64,000 nucleotides of DNA from Bacteroidia bacterium (GTDB lineage: Bacteria > Bacteroidota > Bacteroidia > CAIKAF01). The translations under genes were made by a program, and so were the position numbers. Where the stretch lies: assembly GCA_016742095.1 (NCBI GenBank), contig JACVCJ010000015.1, positions 1-64,000 of the forward strand. The letters run 5' to 3'. Each line of letters starts with the position of its first letter. Position 1 is the first letter of the stretch. The notes below the pieces were generated by a model. The model was not told the origin of the DNA, searched no databases, and worked only from the letters and a program-made list of their open reading frames with translations. Below are positions 43,620-52,249 of the stretch, one piece after another.

Positions 43620-44876
43620 CTACGGAAAACGTATATCCATGATATGCCAGTTCTCTTCGTATACATAACTGATCCTGTACGAATTGAGGTCGCATATCTG
43701 CTTCACGATGGCCAGGCCCACCCCGATGGAAGCACTGCTCTGGTTCCCTTTTTTAAAGCGCTGGAACAGCTGTTCGGTGGGCACTTCGGGTGCTTCGCCC
43801 GTATTTTTTATGATAAGACCCTGACGGTTGAGCGAAAGCACCACTTTTCCACCCGGAATATTGTGACGTATGGCATTACTAAGCAGATTGTTAAGCAGAA
43901 TATCGGCCAGGGCCGGATGCACGGGCAGGTGTACCTTTTCTTCCACATGCGATTCAAATTCCAGTGCATGCATGTCCATCAGCTCGCTGAAGGTGGCCGC
44001 GGCCTCGCGCGTGGCGCGGCAGAACGGGATATTTACCGAGGTCTCGAATTCGTGGTTCTCCAGTTTATTGAGCAGGATGAGCGACTGGTTGATGCGTGAA
44101 AGCTTGTCGATGCCGGCCTGTATATTGCCGATCAGCTGCGCCTGGTCGTCGTTCAGTTCAGTTTCCATCAGCAGGTCCAGCTTGGTGCGCATAATGGCCA
44201 GGGGCGTCTGCAGCTCGTGCGAGGCGTTCTCTGAAAATTCCTTCAGGGCGTTGTAATCTTCCAGCACTTTATCGGTCATTTTGTTCAGGAAATCGTTCAG
44301 CTCATTGAATTCCTTTGTACGTGTTTCCGGCAGCTGCATGGGTTTTTTATCGCGCAGACTGAAGTGATGTATACGGTCCAGCGCTACATGAAAAGGCCGC
44401 AGGATGCGGTTGGACACCAGGCGGGCCGAAATGCCGATGAGTACGGCCAGCAGCAGCAGGATCAGCAGGAAGGAACTGATGAGTCCGCGCAGGATCTGGC
44501 TGGTTTTGGTAACGTAGTTATAGGACGAAATGCGGTAGCTCTGGTCGTTGATGGTATAGTAGGAATTGACCGTAAGCCGGCATTCCTTGTGGTTGATGTT
44601 CGGGTTGTAGAAACTGCTTTCCTTTACCTCGCAGGTGTTGGACACTACGTTGGAGTCGAGTTTGGCGATCTCGATGGGACGGCCGTTGGTCTGCAGTTCG
44701 GTAGCCACACCCAGGCGGATCTGTTCGGCCGTTTTATTGTTCAGGTTCTTCAGCCGTTCGATCTCCCCGTCGTCGATCTCTTTTTTTACCCGGTAATAGG
44801 CAATGGTACCGCCGATCAGCATGACAAAAAGCGTAATACTGATGTACCAGAGAGTAAATTTATTGACGAGTTTCAT
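43620..44876 (-). CDS. Sensor histidine kinase of the efflux/reductase regulon
   Basis: 418 residues. Transmembrane helices at ~8-27 and ~132-154 enclose a ~100-residue periplasmic sensor containing two Cys (NTCEVKE... KECRL), possibly a disulfide or metal/electrophile sensing site. HAMP-like linker, then H-box SENASHELQTPLAIM (His ~220) and an ATPase domain with LLNNLLSNAIRHN and SIGVGLAIVKQI. Its start overlaps the regulator stop by 4 bases (ATGA), so it is the cognate partner. Confidence 0.92.
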   Translation of the reverse strand: MKLVNKFTLWYISITLFVMLIGGTIAYYRVKKEIDDGEIERLKNLNNKTAEQIRLGVATELQTNGRPIEIAKLDSNVVSNTCEVKESSFYNPNINHKECRLTVNSYYTINDQSYRISSYNYVTKTSQILRGLISSFLLILLLLAVLIGISARLVSNRILRPFHVALDRIHHFSLRDKKPMQLPETRTKEFNELNDFLNKMTDKVLEDYNALKEFSENASHELQTPLAIMRTKLDLLMETELNDDQAQLIGNIQAGIDKLSRINQSLILLNKLENHEFETSVNIPFCRATREAAATFSELMDMHALEFESHVEEKVHLPVHPALADILLNNLLSNAIRHNIPGGKVVLSLNRQGLIIKNTGEAPEVPTEQLFQRFKKGNQSSASIGVGLAIVKQICDLNSYRISYVYEENWHIMDIRFP

Positions 44877-45556
44877 TTTTTTGCGGTATTGAATTTATAG
44901 CCGAGCCCGTAAACGGTATCAATGTAATCGGTTCCGCCTGCCGCGGCAATTTTTTTGCGCAGGTTCTTCAGGTGCTGGTACACGAAGTCGAAATTGTCGA
45001 GGCTGTCGGTATAATCGCCCCAGAGGTGTGTAGCGATGGACTGCCGGGAAAGTACGCGGTTCTTGTTCACCATGAAATACAGCAGCAGGTCGAACTCTTT
45101 ACGCGTCAGTTCCAGCGCCGATCCGTTCACCGCTGTTTCCATTTTATCGGTATCGAGGCTGATCTCGTTGAATTCCACCAGGTGGCCGCCGTTCAGTTTT
45201 TTGCGGCGGTAAATGGCACGCAGGCGGGCGTGTAGCTCGGCCAGGTGAAAGGGTTTGGTGATGTAGTCGTCGGCACCGCCTTCCAGGCCTTCGATCTTGT
45301 CGTCGAGTGCATTTTTGGCCGAAGCGATGAGGATACTGCTTTGTATTTTAGCCTCCCGGATAAATTTGAGCAGCTGCAGGCCGTTGCCGTCAGGCAGCAT
45401 AATATCCAGAATGATGCAATCGTAACTGTACAGGGTCAGTTTTTCACGGGCTTCCTCGCAGGTATAACTCAGCTCGCAGATATAGCCTTCATGCGTCAGG
45501 AAACGCTGAATGCTGTTGGCGAGTTCTTCATTATCCTCAATAATAAGCACTTTCAT
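44873..45556 (-). CDS. OmpR-family response regulator of the efflux/reductase regulon
   Basis: 227 residues from ATG 45556 (a TTG three codons upstream is less likely because it lies inside the -7 box). Receiver domain MKVLIIEDNEELANSIQ with phospho-Asp in CIILDIMLPDGNG (~51) and Lys in ITKPFHLAE. Winged helix with TRKEFDLLLYFMVNKNRVLSRQ and DFVYQHLKNLRKKI. OmpR-type regulators bind tandem direct repeats about one helical turn apart, which is what stands in front of this gene, the dehydrogenase unit and the efflux operon. Confidence 0.93.
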   Translation of the reverse strand: MKVLIIEDNEELANSIQRFLTHEGYICELSYTCEEAREKLTLYSYDCIILDIMLPDGNGLQLLKFIREAKIQSSILIASAKNALDDKIEGLEGGADDYITKPFHLAELHARLRAIYRRKKLNGGHLVEFNEISLDTDKMETAVNGSALELTRKEFDLLLYFMVNKNRVLSRQSIATHLWGDYTDSLDNFDFVYQHLKNLRKKIAAAGGTDYIDTVYGLGYKFNTAKK

Positions 45557-45562
45557 GGGATG

Positions 45563-45597
45563 CAAGATTACAGCAAAATTCTGAAGAAAGTTTGAAG
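45563..45597 (-). promoter_or_regulatory. Response-regulator promoter with the shared direct repeat
   Basis: On the minus strand: CTTCA (45597-45593), six bases, CTTCA (45586-45582), eleven bases, TAATCTTG (45570-45563). The 18-base repeat block is identical to the one before the dehydrogenase gene. The ATG at 45556 lies six bases after the -7 box, so the mRNA is leaderless or nearly so. Confidence 0.7.
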
Positions 45598-45623
45598 ATT
45601 CCTAACCCGGCCCGGGCAGCGGC

Positions 45624-46067
45624 CTATTTGCCTGTCGCCGGAAACTCCCGTACGTAATAATCCAGGCTCATGTTCAGCGGATTCGCAGGATGAGCGCATA
45701 CCACCAGGTAATAACGGTCGCCTACCGGCAGGCCCACCGTGCGGTTTCCGCCGGCCATACCATAGGACGATACGGGGATCTTTACGTCACATACCGTTGT
45801 TTCGCCGCCCCGGCTGATCCAGCTAAAGCCATCCTGTGCAAATTTACGCCAGCGCAGGCTGTATTCCCCGCAGGGACCCAGGCTGTCTGCAGGGTGCGGA
45901 CCCGTGGCATATTCCCGGAACTGCTCTTCGAACGCGTAAAATTCCCGTTCCATGGCTGTTTGCACAGAATCGGCCGAAAGTCCGTGCTCTTCCTTTTCCA
46001 GGACGGTTTGCGTATATGCCGGCACAGACATGACCCAGAACAACAGGAAGAACCCAAGTGCTTTCAT
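45624..46067 (-). CDS. Secreted protein with one GDRYY cysteine repeat
   Basis: 147 residues from ATG 46067 (MKALGFFLLFWVMSVPAYTQ signal peptide); the frame is open to 46190 without a signal. The mature part is a single copy of the domain found twice in the preceding gene: F-x-x-F-E-E-x-F-R-E-Y, G-P-C-x-x-Y-x-L-R-W, a second Cys, then PVGDRYYLVVCAHP and LDYYVRE. Three cysteines could form disulfides in the periplasm. Fourth and last gene of the exporter-fusion operon. Domain not recognised; function unknown. Confidence 0.75.
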   Translation of the reverse strand: MKALGFFLLFWVMSVPAYTQTVLEKEEHGLSADSVQTAMEREFYAFEEQFREYATGPHPADSLGPCGEYSLRWRKFAQDGFSWISRGGETTVCDVKIPVSSYGMAGGNRTVGLPVGDRYYLVVCAHPANPLNMSLDYYVREFPATGK

Positions 46068-46072
46068 CCGGT

Positions 46073-46780
46073 TCAGGGTTTCTTCTCCGGCGTTTGCCGT
46101 TCGTAATAGTATACATCCTGCCGGATGGTGCTCACCGGTATATCGATGGTGCAGATGTAATAGCGGTCGCCAATGACCAGCGGCCAGCAACCGCCTGTGA
46201 GCGGGTGTTCCGTCTTTTTCCCCTTACAGAGCGCTTCGCCGTCGCCCCGTTCTACATTTTCAAAAAAACTGTGGTTGGAATAATGCCATACCAGTTTGTA
46301 CTCTTCGCAGGGACCGGGCACATCCGGGGCATGGGGCGCACTTTTATAGGCCTCTATCTCTGCCAGGAAGTCTGCATATTCCTTTTGTATATTTATTTCT
46401 GACGAATCGAGCATGTAATACCAGGTAGTACTGTGTACCGAGCCCGTAGGTTCTTCGTAGCTGCACACATAATACCGATCGCCGATGTACCTGGACCTGA
46501 GGCAGAAACCGGCCGGCTGGCCATTTGTCTCCGGACCGCAGAGTGGCTGGCCGTTGCCGGAACTGATCGTTTGCTCCCGGTTGTCTACCCGGTACACCCA
46601 TACCTGGCGGAAGCGTTCACAGTTCATGATCAGCGACCCGGGCGGTTTCGTGGCTGCATAGGCCTCCATCTCCGACAAAAATGCATCAAAGGCTTTGTTC
46701 CCCGTGGAACGCAGAGTGTCGTTCTGGGCCCTTAAGGCCAGCGAAAAACCAAAAAACAACAGGCAGAAAAGTACTCTCAT
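46073..46780 (-). CDS. Secreted protein with two GDRYY cysteine repeats
   Basis: 235 residues with signal peptide (CLLFFGFSLALRAQ). Two copies of one domain, ~30-125 and ~132-228: FLSEMEAYA / FLAEIEAYK, then MNCERFRQVW / GPCEEYKLVW, GNGQPLC / GDGEALC, then YIGDRYYVCSYE / VIGDRYYICTID and a closing YY. Cysteines and GDRYY are conserved in all three copies in the operon. It follows the FAD oxidoreductase gene by 35 bases and precedes its paralogue by 5. Function unknown. Confidence 0.75.
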   Translation of the reverse strand: MRVLFCLLFFGFSLALRAQNDTLRSTGNKAFDAFLSEMEAYAATKPPGSLIMNCERFRQVWVYRVDNREQTISSGNGQPLCGPETNGQPAGFCLRSRYIGDRYYVCSYEEPTGSVHSTTWYYMLDSSEINIQKEYADFLAEIEAYKSAPHAPDVPGPCEEYKLVWHYSNHSFFENVERGDGEALCKGKKTEHPLTGGCWPLVIGDRYYICTIDIPVSTIRQDVYYYERQTPEKKP

Positions 46781-46815
46781 ACTCCTTTATACACGCTGCG
46801 CCGGCAAACGTTCAG

Positions 46816-48318
46816 TTATACGCTGCGCATCTCCGAGGCCATCCATTCCTGCCCCAGTATAGCCGCGGCCGTTACCGCCGAACTGATGCTTACGCCCAGG
46901 ATGCCGTGCAGGTTCAGGTTCTGCCCGGTAAGGAAGAGACCGGGTACTTTGGTACGCGGGGAAAACAGCGAGGAGGCCGGACTGGCCGAATCCTGCAGAA
47001 TACCATAGAGGCTGCCGTCCGGACTGCCCAGGTAATCGCGGAAAGTAAGCGAAGTACTGCTGTACACGTTCTGAACGCCCGCGCCGAACCCGGGATACAA
47101 CTCTTCCAGGGCCTGCACAATGGCTTCTTCCTTAGAACTTTTAAAGTCTTCGTATTCCGCACCGCGGCTTTCCGTATAATGCGGTTCCGTACGGAACGTT
47201 TTATTCCAGGCCGCCGTTTCATCGGGATGCATATACGTCATTACGTTCAGCACACGCGTATAGGCCTGTGCATCTTCGTCCAGCGAGGGGAAAATGCCCA
47301 TGGTATTGGGAAATCCGTCTTTTTCGTATACAGGTAATCCGCCGCTGCGGGTATAATAGGTGTTGAAGTTTTCGTAGGGTAATGCTTCCGGCTGCATCAC
47401 GAACTGGGCCGAAAAACAGCCGAGACTGTCCGGCAGGTTATGGACACGTTCTATATACGAACTTCGCATAAAGCGGTTCTCCTTCAGCAGGTCCAGGGTA
47501 CTGTGCGGATGTATATTGCTGATGATCCTGCGGGCCGGGATGACCTCACCGTCGTTCAGTTTTACGCCGGTTACACCATCGCTGTCCGTAAGAATTTCGC
47601 TTACCTCCGCATAATTCCGGTATTCCACGCCCATTTCTCGACCCGCGCGTATCATCTGCCGGGCGATCTGAGCGCCGCCTTTTTTAAAACGCCAGGCACT
47701 GCGTATATACGAACCCATGATGATACCATGTGTATACAAAGACGTACTCTGCGGACGAAGATCGTATAGTATTCCCGCCCCGAACAGGGCGCGTGTCAGC
47801 GGCATATCGCCCACGGTCATTTCATAAATATACGCAAATGCATTTTTGCCGGAATAGGGATTGGCCAGCGGATCGGTCTCTCCCGGCCGGAAAGAGAAAA
47901 AAGGGAATTGTTCCGGCATTTCCGCCAGCATTTTTACATAGGCATGAATTTCCCTGTGTTTATGCGGAAAGCGTTCTGAAAGCACATCGGCATGATGTTC
48001 AAAACCCTGGGCAAAATGTACCGGCGCTTCATCCCGGAAACACACACGGTCGTAAACATCCGTGTCCATCTGTACAAAATCCAGCTTGTCGTATATACCA
48101 AAATAGCGGAAATAGCGGCCCAGGGCTTCGTCTTTACCCAAGCTTCCCACGTAGTGTACACCGGTGTCTAAAATTTGTTTGTCGCGGGAAAATATCTGCA
48201 AGGCCCCGCCGAACTGCCTGTTCTTTTCCAGCACCAGCACTTTCATGCCCGCTTTGGCCAGGAACAATGCGGTCCCCAGTCCGCCCATGCCGCTGCCTAT
48301 GACCAGGGCATCATACAT
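46816..48318 (-). CDS. FAD-dependent oxidoreductase, phytoene desaturase/CrtI-like
   Basis: 500 residues. N-terminal FAD-binding GSGMGGLGTALFLAKAG and LEKNRQFGGALQIF; C-terminal FAD segment GLFLTGQNLNLHGILGVSISSA. This is the CrtI/retinol-saturase superfamily, which desaturates, saturates or isomerises long isoprenoid or polyene chains. Its start overlaps the stop of the fusion gene by 8 bases, so the two are coupled. In Bacteroidota, similar neighbours occur in flexirubin/aryl-polyene clusters, but no ketosynthase or ACP gene is here, so the product is unknown. Confidence 0.88.
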   Translation of the reverse strand: MYDALVIGSGMGGLGTALFLAKAGMKVLVLEKNRQFGGALQIFSRDKQILDTGVHYVGSLGKDEALGRYFRYFGIYDKLDFVQMDTDVYDRVCFRDEAPVHFAQGFEHHADVLSERFPHKHREIHAYVKMLAEMPEQFPFFSFRPGETDPLANPYSGKNAFAYIYEMTVGDMPLTRALFGAGILYDLRPQSTSLYTHGIIMGSYIRSAWRFKKGGAQIARQMIRAGREMGVEYRNYAEVSEILTDSDGVTGVKLNDGEVIPARRIISNIHPHSTLDLLKENRFMRSSYIERVHNLPDSLGCFSAQFVMQPEALPYENFNTYYTRSGGLPVYEKDGFPNTMGIFPSLDEDAQAYTRVLNVMTYMHPDETAAWNKTFRTEPHYTESRGAEYEDFKSSKEEAIVQALEELYPGFGAGVQNVYSSTSLTFRDYLGSPDGSLYGILQDSASPASSLFSPRTKVPGLFLTGQNLNLHGILGVSISSAVTAAAILGQEWMASEMRSV

Positions 48319-51300
48319 CGCGGTAAATTTTCCAGGTTTTATTGGCCGTATAGGCGCCCGATCCGATCTCTTCCACCCGGAAGCCGGCGGCTCCGCACAC
48401 CTCTTTCAGAAAGGCCTCGTTAAAGAAATACAGGCGTTCGTGTACTTTTTTATTAAAGCGGATCACGCGGGTACTGGCCACTTCGGTATTCTGTGTGTTC
48501 TTAAAGCGCGGACTGCTGCTGTCGCCGTCCTTCAGCAGGATCACCCCGCCCGGGTTCAGGGCCTGCATGCAGCGTTGCAGCAGCTGTACCTGCTCCTCTG
48601 TGTTTATGTAGTGCAGCACATCGCTGATGACGATGCCCTCGCAGGCCTCCGGCTGCCAGCTGCGGATATCTGCCGTGTAAAAATGCAGGTGTTCGTTATT
48701 CATGAACCGGTGCTGCGCCGTGGCAATTTTTTCTTCATCGTGGTCCAGGCCGGTTATTTCGCGGCCTTCGGCGGCGTAATGCAGTATGGTAGAGGCAAAA
48801 CCGTAGCCGCAGCCTACATCGTATATTTTGCCGCTCAGGGGCAGGTTTTCGTCCAGCAGGGCGTAGCGCTTCTCCATTTTCGATTTTACGCGCAGGTACC
48901 ATTCCAGCACGGGACTCAGGTATACGTAATTGAGGTGGATCCGTTTACGCAGGTAGTACGTCATGCCGTAATTGCGTTTCATACGCTCCAGTTCGGCCAC
49001 CATGTATTTTCGTATATTTTTCGATCGTTCTGTATACGTAGTTCCGTATTCTGTATTTTCGGGTGTTATGCGGGGCAGGATTTCCACCACCAGGTCGTTG
49101 CGTACGCCCCAGAAGGCACCTTTGGGCAGAAAATCGCCCAGGCCGTGGATAAGCACCGGTACCAGATCAGCCTGCAGATCTTCGGCCAGTTTAAACGCCC
49201 CCTTATGAAAGCGGTGTACCCTGCGGTCCTCACTGCGCGTACCTTCGGGGAACACCAGGAAGGAATAGCCTTTGTCCCAGAGTGTGCGTATCTGCTTTTC
49301 GAGTACGTCGAAACCGTCGCTCACGTTCAGGAAGTCGCAGAAACGGCTCACCGGGCCAAAGATCGGGTTGTTGTATATACGATTATTGGTGGCGATGATG
49401 GCATGGGGCGTAAAACTGAACATCAGTACGGTATCCAGGAACGACTGGTGATTGGCGATGATAACGGCCTGTTTACGGAAATGCTCCTTCTGCCGGTTGA
49501 TGATATGGCGGCGTCCGAAGAACAGGATGAACAGGTACACATTGGCCCAGGCATACAGCATCCAGTGGATCATGTGTTTGCGGGTATCCAGCGGAACAAA
49601 GAACAGCAGGCGCACCGGAACCGCGTAAAAAATGAATACGTGAAAACCCCAGAGTACCATGCTCCAGGCCAGTATGCTGGTGAAAATATTCTTGAGCGTA
49701 AGCGGCGGACGGCCTTTCTGCGTACGGGCCGTGACCACAAAATGGAACAGCACCGGCAGCAGCGTATAGGTAAGCAGCAGCACCGAAGCAATGCCCACCA
49801 CGCTCATAATGGCAATGGACCTCAGCGCGGGATGCCCGGCAAAGATCATACCGCCCATGCCCAGTATGGTGGTAAACGCCGAAAGAAAAATGGACGTTTT
49901 ATACGATCTGAGGCGATTGGTCCCCGTACGGTAATCCTGTATCAGTCCGTTAATGATGAATATACTATAATCGATGCCCAGACCGAATACAAAAGAAGTT
50001 ACGATCAGGTTGATGATGTTCATTTTAAGTCCGAAAAGCTGCATGGCGCCCATTACCCACACCCAGCTGAGCATGAGCGGTGTAAAAGTGATGAGGGCCA
50101 TTTCGATGCGACCGAAGGCCAGCAGCAGTATCAGGAACACCACCACGAGCGAAAGGTTTGCCAGTAACTGAAAATCGGCTGAAACGCTTTTTACCATTTC
50201 CTGGGTGAGGTACTTTTTATCAAAGACCACTACTTCGTCCTGCCCTTCGAAGGCTTTGTACACCTGCGGCCGGTCTTCGCTTTTTACGCGAATGATGGCA
50301 AAGGCCGAGGCTCCTTTTTCGGTTTTGTTGATGAATTCGGACAACACGCCTCCTTCGGTAAGCCCGGAAAAGGCTTCGGGAGGCCGGGGCATAAACACTT
50401 TGTCCAACTGGGTATAAAAAGGAACAAAGGCCGTCTCCCGGAAGCCCAGGCGGCGGCTTTCCTGCAATACCGTCTGTTTCACGGAGGCTTTGCGGGTGGG
50501 TGTCCAGAAGGCCTCCCACTGTTCTATCTTACGGAGTTGTTCACTGGCGGGCAGCAGCAAGAGGGAGGGGCTCACCACTTTCTGCGCCACCTGTTCCCGT
50601 TTCAATGCGTCGAAGCGGTCCTGTACAGCGGCCAGTTTTTCCAGGGCCTCGTTCACATCTTTTCCGCGGGCGATCACAAAGACCGAACGCAGTGATACGT
50701 CGCCGATGCTGTCCAGGTACTCTTCGGTAGCCCGCATTTCCTCAGACATGTAATTGAGATTGTCCATATCGGACTCAAACCCGGGCTGCCTGAAAAACAC
50801 AATGGCGGCAATGCTGATGAGCGTAACGCCCAGCGTAAGCACGATGCTCTTATGAAAAGGATAACCCAGCGCACGTTCCACCAGATTGGGTTTCAGTTCT
50901 TTCCGCGGCTTTTTCGGCAGCAGATGCGGCAGCACCAGCAGGCTGGCCAGGGCCGCGCCCAGTATGCTGAGCCCGGCAAAGGAACCCAGATCGTGCAGCA
51001 CGGTGGAGCGGGTGAACCAGAGACAGAAAAAGGCCGCAATGGTGGTAAGACAACTGAGTACCAGCGAAGTGGAAAGTTCCCGCAGCATCAGGCTTTTATC
51101 GGGCGTGTGATTGAAATGCGTAAAAACGTGCAGCGAATAGTCGATGGTGATGCCCAGCAGTATGGCGCCCACACCCACGGAAACGGCGCTTACCTCGGGT
51201 TGTACCCAGCCCATGAGCCCCAGTCCGAAAATACCGCCCAGCAGCACCGGCACCACCAGGATGAGGAAATACTGCGGTTTGCGGTAAAAATAAAAGAGAA

Positions 51301-52147
51301 AGAGAAAAAGACAGATGCCCACCACGGACATGGTAAGATTTACGTCTTTTTTGATGCGGGTGGCATTGCCCGCGGCCACCAGCGGAGCGCCGAAAATGTG
51401 CACCCGGCAGTTGTACTGCGTTTCGGTTTCGCGGGCCATACGGTCCAGTTCTTCGGCAAAAAGGGCGTTTTGGGCACTTTCGCGGGCCTTGTAGCGCGGC
51501 GTAATGAACATGAGCACATTTTTACCGTCGGCCGTATAAATGCGGTTATTGGTGGCGGTAAAACCCTCGTCGGCCTGTAACCCCTGCAGACGGCGCAGGG
51601 CGCGCGGGGTCATGCTCAGCGGATCGCGGGTGAGTGTCTTCTGAATAAAGGAACCGGCCGGGGTAAGCAGCAGTTTATAGGCGCTTTCGATGCCCCGTTT
51701 TATATTTTCGGGCTGTGTGGCCAATTCCAGTTCCCGGTAATCGGCAGAATCGAGGTACAGGGGCAGATGTTCGTAAAACAGATCGAAGTAATAGAGCATC
51801 TGTTCTTCGTCGATCTTATAGGCCAGTTCGCTGATGTAAGTACTTTTCAGCGGTTCCAGGCGAACGGCAAAAGCATCCGCGGCCGTGGTTATTTTTTGCT
51901 GCGTATCGGCGCTTGTATCGTTTGCCGTAACAGCCACCATGATCTTATCGGTAAAACGTACTTCCTGCAGGGCATCGTTAATAGCTTTCACCTTCGGGTC
52001 CGAAGGCAGTATCTGGGTAATGTCCTCTACAAAATTCAGGCGCAGCAGTCCGCCTGCAAAAATTCCCGTACCGGCGATCACCAGGACCCAGAACAATAAT
52101 TTACGCCGTGAAAAGTATTCAAAAATGTCAGCAAAAAAGGAGCCCAC
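48311..52147 (-). CDS. Trifunctional MMPL exporter / lysophospholipid acyltransferase / SAM methyltransferase
   Basis: 1278 residues in one chain, GTG start at 52147 (no in-frame ATG nearby). Residues ~1-800 are an MMPL/RND exporter with two membrane blocks (e.g. GAILLGITIDYSLHVFTHF and FVFGLGIDYSIFIINGLI, each with the relay Asp). Residues ~880-1060 are a PlsC acyltransferase: NHQSFLD (HX4D, ~897) and FPEGTRS (~969). Residues ~1095-1278 are a class I methyltransferase: IYDVGCGYGFAST, then LDHDEEKI and ISDVLHYI. I recall this fusion type from Bacteroidota flexirubin-like loci. It could acylate, methylate and move one lipid or pigment precursor. First gene of the four-gene operon. Confidence 0.9.
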   Translation of the reverse strand: MGSFFADIFEYFSRRKLLFWVLVIAGTGIFAGGLLRLNFVEDITQILPSDPKVKAINDALQEVRFTDKIMVAVTANDTSADTQQKITTAADAFAVRLEPLKSTYISELAYKIDEEQMLYYFDLFYEHLPLYLDSADYRELELATQPENIKRGIESAYKLLLTPAGSFIQKTLTRDPLSMTPRALRRLQGLQADEGFTATNNRIYTADGKNVLMFITPRYKARESAQNALFAEELDRMARETETQYNCRVHIFGAPLVAAGNATRIKKDVNLTMSVVGICLFLFLFYFYRKPQYFLILVVPVLLGGIFGLGLMGWVQPEVSAVSVGVGAILLGITIDYSLHVFTHFNHTPDKSLMLRELSTSLVLSCLTTIAAFFCLWFTRSTVLHDLGSFAGLSILGAALASLLVLPHLLPKKPRKELKPNLVERALGYPFHKSIVLTLGVTLISIAAIVFFRQPGFESDMDNLNYMSEEMRATEEYLDSIGDVSLRSVFVIARGKDVNEALEKLAAVQDRFDALKREQVAQKVVSPSLLLLPASEQLRKIEQWEAFWTPTRKASVKQTVLQESRRLGFRETAFVPFYTQLDKVFMPRPPEAFSGLTEGGVLSEFINKTEKGASAFAIIRVKSEDRPQVYKAFEGQDEVVVFDKKYLTQEMVKSVSADFQLLANLSLVVVFLILLLAFGRIEMALITFTPLMLSWVWVMGAMQLFGLKMNIINLIVTSFVFGLGIDYSIFIINGLIQDYRTGTNRLRSYKTSIFLSAFTTILGMGGMIFAGHPALRSIAIMSVVGIASVLLLTYTLLPVLFHFVVTARTQKGRPPLTLKNIFTSILAWSMVLWGFHVFIFYAVPVRLLFFVPLDTRKHMIHWMLYAWANVYLFILFFGRRHIINRQKEHFRKQAVIIANHQSFLDTVLMFSFTPHAIIATNNRIYNNPIFGPVSRFCDFLNVSDGFDVLEKQIRTLWDKGYSFLVFPEGTRSEDRRVHRFHKGAFKLAEDLQADLVPVLIHGLGDFLPKGAFWGVRNDLVVEILPRITPENTEYGTTYTERSKNIRKYMVAELERMKRNYGMTYYLRKRIHLNYVYLSPVLEWYLRVKSKMEKRYALLDENLPLSGKIYDVGCGYGFASTILHYAAEGREITGLDHDEEKIATAQHRFMNNEHLHFYTADIRSWQPEACEGIVISDVLHYINTEEQVQLLQRCMQALNPGGVILLKDGDSSSPRFKNTQNTEVASTRVIRFNKKVHERLYFFNEAFLKEVCGAAGFRVEEIGSGAYTANKTWKIYRDV

Positions 52148-52234
52148 TTCGCATTGGTTCGTTTAGGCGGCTAAAATACAACTTTTAGCGTTCGGGCGGC
52201 AGGGGCAAAGCACATCCGTTTCCGGCACTTTGTG

Positions 52235-52242
52235 TACCTTTG
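52235..52242 (+). promoter_or_regulatory. -7 box of the GNAT gene
   Basis: TACCTTTG matches TAnnTTTG. The ATG at 52250 follows seven bases later, which supports that start and a very short leader. Confidence 0.5.
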
Positions 52243-52249
52243 CAGCCTG

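Noticed and set aside
45624-52147. Complete flexirubin or aryl-polyene cluster
   Set aside because: No ketosynthase, acyl carrier protein, dehydratase or ammonia-lyase gene is in the window; only the tailoring/export part is present.
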